From Cryptomeria japonica (Eukaryota > Streptophyta > Pinopsida > Cupressales > Cupressaceae), in assembly GCF_030272615.1 (NCBI RefSeq), contig NC_081414.1, forward strand, positions 824,431,396 through 824,491,395: a stretch of 60,000 nt of DNA, read 5' to 3'. The position numbers were made by a program, and so were the translations under genes. The notes below the pieces were generated by a model. It was given only the letters and a program-made list of their open reading frames with translations. It did no database searches and was not told the DNA's origin. The first letter of the stretch is position 1; the number at the start of each line of letters is the position of its first letter. This document shows positions 55,303-60,000 of this stretch, one piece after another.

Positions 55303-56721
55303 TGATGGTATGATGAAAGAATAAGAATTTGGTCAACTACTGAGAGGGGGGGTGAATCAGTAGATAGAAAAACTGATACTAACTTCACCAATCTCAAAAT
55401 CAGTCTCTCAAAGTGAACCTAAAACTATCAATGTATTATCATTGTCAAGATAAAAACTCATAAGATAAATTGGTTGATCGTTACAACAAATTAACAATAA
55501 ACAAATTCAAACTCATAAACATCCAAATGCTTTTTCATATGTCAACAAACTTCATTTCTCAATGCTTCTGGTTATCATGACTTATCAAAGTAGTTAAGTA
55601 AATCAACCATAAGAACATAACCACAAAAATATTCACCACTTGACACAAACATTTTTGACGTGGAAACCCAAATGGGAAAAACCACGATGAGATGAGACTC
55701 ACAAGATAACTATCAAAACTCTTCTGAAGTTCTCCCTATTAGGAGCCTAGCTTGTTAAAGCTTTACAAAATTCTTGTTAAGAACAGATCCTGTTAGGGAC
55801 CACCTGGTTAAGGGATTGACTACAATGCCTTGTTAGAAGCAATACCCTATAAGGAGTAACCTTGATAGAGGATTTGAAATCCAAGCTAATGGATCACCTA
55901 GCTAGAGGATTTGAATAGCACCAAACTTGTTAGAGCTTACCCGATTAGGGGATTTGAATTTTGTTGTAATTGTTAGAAAACAACAAGAGTTTGTTGATAT
56001 GTTTGAATAGCACTACACTTGCTTGATCAAATCCTTTTCATGCTCCTATCTACCTTTACTCAAACTGCAGATACATCATCTGGTTCAGAAACCACACACT
56101 CAACTAAAACTTTGCCAACTCTGAAAATAAACAATTCATTGACCTTATAAACAAATCAATTAGGTTGGTAACACAATAAAAACCTAATTCTCATAGAGAT
56201 TACAAAAAAGTTGGTTCACGTATGACCGTTGGATTACATAGCAATCTCTGCACATCGATCAAGAAAACCTTGATCGCTCCTTGATTACCACTTCATCGAT
56301 CTTAGTAACTCATCATGCACTTTGCATTATATGCAATATACTTGCTCATTCCCTAAATAAAAATGTTACATCAATGCGCCAAAATCACTTGAAATTGTCT
56401 TCATATAATAATCATACATGTCATAATAATTGTTGCTCATCATCAGATCATAAACCAATATAACCAATTCACCAAATTTAATCAGTTAGGGTTTATCAAA
56501 TCAACAAGTAGGGTTTATTGGTTATCGATTCAACTCTCCAATATATATAGCAATACTGGTCCACTCCACAAAATCTTCCTATCGGTTATAGTTTCCTTCA
56601 CTAGCTCATCCTACCGGTTACAAAACAATATTACAACAATTTCAACAATATCATTACCGGTTAATCGACATCAATGACAACATAACATATCATTAATACA
56701 ATATTCATGCAAATGCCAACA
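55303..56721 (-). repeat. E 5' LTR (right copy)
   Basis: 1419 bp, collinear with 49396-50816. It contains the hairpin motif at 55658-55695, the TTAACCGG-type array at 55730-55945 and the TATATATAG candidate at 56541-56550. Differences from the left copy are mainly transitions. Confidence 0.92.
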
Positions 56722-57152
56722 TCCATAAGCTACAGAAAGGATCTGGTAGATTCACCAATGCAAATAGGTCTAAGCGGTTCTAGTGCCAGAAAACTGTCTC
56801 GGAATATGAAATCGATAACTTGCCAAAAAATGATCCAAATGCATCAAGATTTAGGAATAAGAAAGATTATCATGTCCTCAAGAAAAATCCAACTCCTCAA
56901 GATCCAGTGAGCCAATGCAAGGAAAACAGAAAATAAATATTTTGGTTGATGCAAGATTGCCAAGAACCAGGGATGCTCTTGTATCAATTAGGCACCAAAA
57001 TACAAGGACATGATGATATGCAAAATGAAATTGATGGTAAATATGCAAAGAAAGAGCATAATCGGATCATATTTAGGCCTTGAAGTGTGAACACCAATGT
57101 GTGGGCTCAAATGAGGTTGAAATTGTAAGGGAGTAAAATTTAGGACACTACA
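56722..57152 (-). repeat. G2 3' LTR, fragment 3
   Basis: Right end of the G2 LTR, ending TTTAGGACACTACA, as in S1 (GGATGCTACA) and G1 (GACACTACA). GAAGTGTGAACACCAATGTG near 57080 matches the GTGAAGACC block near the ends of G1 and S1. Confidence 0.8.
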
Positions 57153-58316
57153 TTTAGCCCCCACTTTAGCAGGAGTATGCGATACTCTCGGTAAAGTACA
57201 AAGGTTCACATTGAAAAAAATTTATCAAGATTCTTAAGGAGGAAGGACCAAACCTAGGTCTTATGACTTCAAGATCAAGATAAAAGGGACATCATAAGAA
57301 AGAGAAAGATTACCATGACTACAAGCCTAGTAAGGTTCACTTACCATGAGTCATGAACAGAAAAACACCAAAATTACAAAGCAAAAGACTAAGCTCACTA
57401 AGTAACTTGAGTATCAAGATATGTAAAGATAGAAACATTGAGAAAAGTCTATGACCCACATTAAAGCAATTGCACACACCTTATCGAGAGCAATTTCATT
57501 AAGGTAGTATATATTCATCCAAAAGAGAAGCACGTTATCACAATGATATGCCACCAAGAATGATACATCAAAGGATAATGATCACAAAACACAAATCACA
57601 TAAGGGTTGTACTTAAATCTGGATTCCATATGCTATTATGATAAATAATGTATATCATGTATATATTTACATTGAATTGTCCTCATCCCCCAAAGAATGT
57701 AGAACCACTACGAAAGAAGGGAACATGTGTCTTTTGAGTCAATATTGGAGAGACCAAAAGAGATCTCAACACTTTGCATCATCCTTAAGTAGACAACACT
57801 AGGGATAACAAATAGAAGAATTGAGAAACAAATAGAGGAATATTACGAACAAGCAAGAGAGAGAGAGAGGGAGAGAGAGAGAGGATATTTGACATGAATG
57901 AAGCTAATCAAGCAAGTCATCTTCCTCCCCATCTTGTTGAACATTGTTTTGGGAAGGTGGACAATATGCAAGAGGAGAAATTTCAAGCATAGTAGATGGA
58001 GCTATCACAAGTTCCAAACAACAACCATGCTCTAATGATGGATCACTTTGTCTATTACTAGGAGCTGGGATTAATACTTGTGAAAAAAATTTAGATGAAT
58101 CATTGTCAACATAAACATATTTATATTCAACACTTGAATCAACATTGCTAGCATGAACATCATTTTCATCCATCTCTTCATCAAGATTAATAAAAATAGG
58201 ATCTTTAATTGGAATAAAAATGAATATATCATTTTTCTTAATCATTTTATGTCTTGGAGATTTAGGTTGAACTTCCTCCCTTGGGTTAGGCAAAGGCTGG
58301 ACACATGGGATCATGT
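57153..58316 (-). mobile_element. G2: second non-autonomous gypsy-type element, internal part
   Basis: The polypurine tract (minus-strand AAAGTGGGGGCTAAA, 57153-57167) sits directly at the LTR end. The non-coding stretch 57168-57903 matches the left edge of G1. The acidic ORF at 57904-58316 follows. The element continues at 59103-59273 after solo LTR S2, with the arginine-rich coding part. G2 therefore shows that in this family the coding frame is followed within 0.75 kb by the 3' LTR, with no room for RT or integrase. Confidence 0.8.
57904..58316 (-). pseudogene. G2 polyprotein C-terminal acidic tail
   Basis: 136 codons from the ATG at 58314, ending in an acidic C-terminus (QQDGEEDDLLD). 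It shares FINLDEEM, a YVYVD/YEYVDVD segment and the CCLELVIAPS...SPLAYCPPS block with the G1 tail at 684-1043. When solo LTR S2 and one CATGT copy are removed, the frame continues upstream through NVDMIPC into SSKTPNV, as in G1, so this is the C-terminus of a longer protein. Function unknown. It may be a Gag/protease extension specific to this family. Confidence 0.6.
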
Positions 58317-59102
58317 TGTTAGAATCAATGACAGTCCCAAAGACACTGAGAGGGGGGGTGAATCAATGTCTAACCAGTTAGCATAAGATTTAACCTTATT
58401 AAGAACTTTGCATCCCAAAATAGTATACCGGTAAATAAGAATTAATACAATAAATAAGAATAATAGAGACAACATAGAAAACACACCATAACACAAGATA
58501 TTTAACGAGGAAACCTGGTGTGGGAAAAACCTCAGTGGGATTTGTGACCCACAATATTCACTCACTGGCCAATGAATAAATATTACTTACAATGAGGGGC
58601 CTACACCTGCAGGAAGGCTAGTAGCCTGGAGCTCACTGTTCAATCACAAAATAGAAGTCTCACTGACCTACAAAATGGATTGTCAAAATCCAATACAATG
58701 TACTGCTTAAGATCAACATCAACTATGCCAGGTTCAGTATCGGTTTAAGCTCAGTGCATTACCAAAACCTTCACTATCAACTATATCACCTTATAAAAAA
58801 ATATCAACTATCATGTATCATCTTCTCTCATATACTACGTACATATTAAATGACCTATAAGATCTCATAGATATATATGAGTCTTTTACAATATGCCATG
58901 TCAGCTTTTACAAAAGATAATTACAATATAAAACAGTTTATTCCATGTCGGCTTGAGTGTCGGTATCCATTATTGTCACTGCCAGTGAATATAGAAGTCT
59001 ATTGCTGGTGCTGGTAATTGCCGGTGGGTTGACAGATGAATGTTAGTTGGTTGCCATCAATGACAACATCAACTATTCTCATAAGAGTGTAGAATGCCAA
59101 CA
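58317..59102 (-). repeat. S2: solo copia LTR in G2
   Basis: 786 bp with plus-strand ends TGTTAGAATC and ATGCCAACA and a perfect duplication CATGT (58312-58316 and 59103-59107). It has the ACTGAGAGGGGGGGTGAATCA block (58345-58365) and the AACGAGGAAACCTGG-AAAAACCTCAGTGGG hairpin motif (58505-58545) of the copia LTRs here. It is closest to C (both have GTCCCA-AGACA-CTGAGAGG). No internal sequence remains. Confidence 0.93.
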
Positions 59103-59273
59103 CATGTCAACATTTGGAGTCTTTGAGGAGCAAATAGGTTGAGAAGCAAGTTCACGAGCCCTAGCATGACATCTCTATCAGTGTTCTCTTGTACAACAGT
59201 TTCTTTTAGTTTTAGCTGAAGGTTGTGAAGGTTTAGGATCAATACGCATAGGCTTCTTCTCTTCCTTAAAAGA
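59103..59273 (-). pseudogene. G2 polyprotein, arginine-rich part
   Basis: Matches G1 at about 1050-1200. Minus-strand translation gives an Arg/His-rich stretch ending CHARARELASQPICSS, in frame with the acidic tail. The match to G1 stops near 59273, where the unrelated plus-strand ORF begins. Confidence 0.6.
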
Positions 59274-60000
59274 TAATCTCAGCACCTGATGGCAAGCTGC
59301 TGGCAACATTGACTACAGAGTCAATTGGTGAGGCTTTTAGAATTCCTTCACACTATTCCATGACATATAGGACCAACAGCAGAGCTCAGGTAGTATATGA
59401 AGCAGGTCCTGCCAGGTGTGTTGATTTGATTAATAAGCAGTGGTTGCTGAAGCCTAGGGTGCACGCCTCCAAGATGCCAAAAACTCTCACTATCTTCAAG
59501 TTCAAGCAGGAGTATGTGGACCTGATAAAGATGCTAAGCAGAGTAATGGGGTGTTCACATTCTGTGAACTTTGAGACCTGGATGTTCTTCTACATAGGCG
59601 AGATCATGAATTCAAATGGGTTAACCAACTGGGCCAGATTGATCAGTCATTACTTGCATGAGCAGTTGAAGAATGTAAAAGAAAAAAGGTCCTAGTCCTT
59701 TTTTATGAGCTTCTACCTGTTCTATATGCTTGCGCGAAGGGGAGGATTTGATGGGCTACCAGCAAGAGGAATTATGGGTTGCGGACCAACTCAGCTGAAA
59801 TTACATGAGTGTTATCCCCAGTTACATCTTCACAATGTCAATTCTTACAGGTTGGCAAATGACACCTTCACCATGTACTTGACATAGCTTATGCAAAAGA
59901 AGTTGCACGTAAGAGTGTTGGCGCAAGCAAATGCCTTCGTCCAGAAGTATGGAGCTGCGTTCTTGCAATTTCCTAAATTCACCTACATCAAGACGCAAGG
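59274..60000 (+). pseudogene. Unrecognised repeat-type reading frame at the right edge
   Basis: One plus-strand frame runs from about 59282 (APDGKLLATLTTESIGEAFR) to the window end with only two stops, at 59693-59695 and 59885-59887. It contains SRAQVVYEAGPARCVDLINK, KMPKTLTIFKFKQEYVDL, HYLHEQLKNVKEKRS, CYPQLHLHNVNSYRLANDTF and, after the second stop, QANAFVQKYGAAFLQFPKF. I cannot place it in a family; it could be a Gag-like or plant-mobile-domain-like protein of an element inserted in G2. It is open at the right, and its left boundary has no visible LTR. No ATG defines the start (59309 would be a TTG). Confidence 0.5.

Larger units (their letters stand above)
49396..56721 (-). mobile_element. 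E: Ty1/copia element in G2 LTR
   Basis: Complete minus-strand copia element of 7326 bp. Flanking duplication TCCAC (49391-49395) and TCCAT (56722-56726), one mismatch. Plus-strand ends are TGATGG and CCAACA. LTRs are about 1.42 kb. Its Gag and polymerase are closest to A and B. The polyprotein has frameshifts and stops. Confidence 0.92.

Overview
This is a window of nuclear DNA from a plant with a large, repeat-rich genome, made almost entirely of nested LTR retrotransposons. The evidence is plant-type Ty1/copia elements primed by initiator-Met tRNA, a Ty3/gypsy element with two RNase H domains (Tat lineage), LTRs of 1.0-2 kb, Arabidopsis-type telomere motifs inside one LTR, solo LTRs, and no intact gene. 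A gymnosperm would fit the style, but the sequence does not prove it. I see no rRNA, tRNA or CRISPR array and no convincing host gene.

Left nest (1-23185). The base is G1, a minus-strand gypsy-type element that encodes Gag and protease but no reverse transcriptase or integrase. It runs off the left edge. A plus-strand copia element (A, about 3606-19032) sits in its gag. A is itself split in its integrase by a minus-strand copia element (B, 7158-14744, target duplication TAAGA). G1's 5' LTR (20694-23185) holds a further unidentified insert of about 1.28 kb. A (CT)n tract and about 0.9 kb of unassigned DNA separate the two nests.

Right nest (24181-60000). The base is D, a plus-strand Tat-type gypsy element of nearly 16 kb (excluding insertions). 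It has 1.73-kb LTRs, an extra small basic ORF ahead of gag, a G-patch between protease and reverse transcriptase, two RNase H domains and integrase. D carries a solo LTR of the G family (S1, 36054-37232, TSD GGCTC). A second G element (G2, minus) begins in the last bases of D's 3' LTR. G2's own 3' LTR is broken by two minus-strand copia elements, C (41260-47941, TSD GCTAT) and E (49396-56721, TSD TCCAC/TCCAT), and its coding part by a solo copia LTR (S2, 58317-59102, TSD CATGT). At the right edge an unrecognised plus-strand reading frame with two stops runs out of the window.

How they fit together. Every polyprotein has stops or frameshifts, so nothing here looks autonomous now. The most interesting relationship is between D and G. 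They share the same unusual primer-binding site and TGTAG LTR starts, but G lacks RT and integrase while keeping a Gag-protease-tail frame in two independent copies. This suggests a non-autonomous family mobilised by a D-like partner. The four copia elements share the polypurine tract, most of a hairpin around it, and a common set of LTR motifs, although their LTRs are otherwise distinct.
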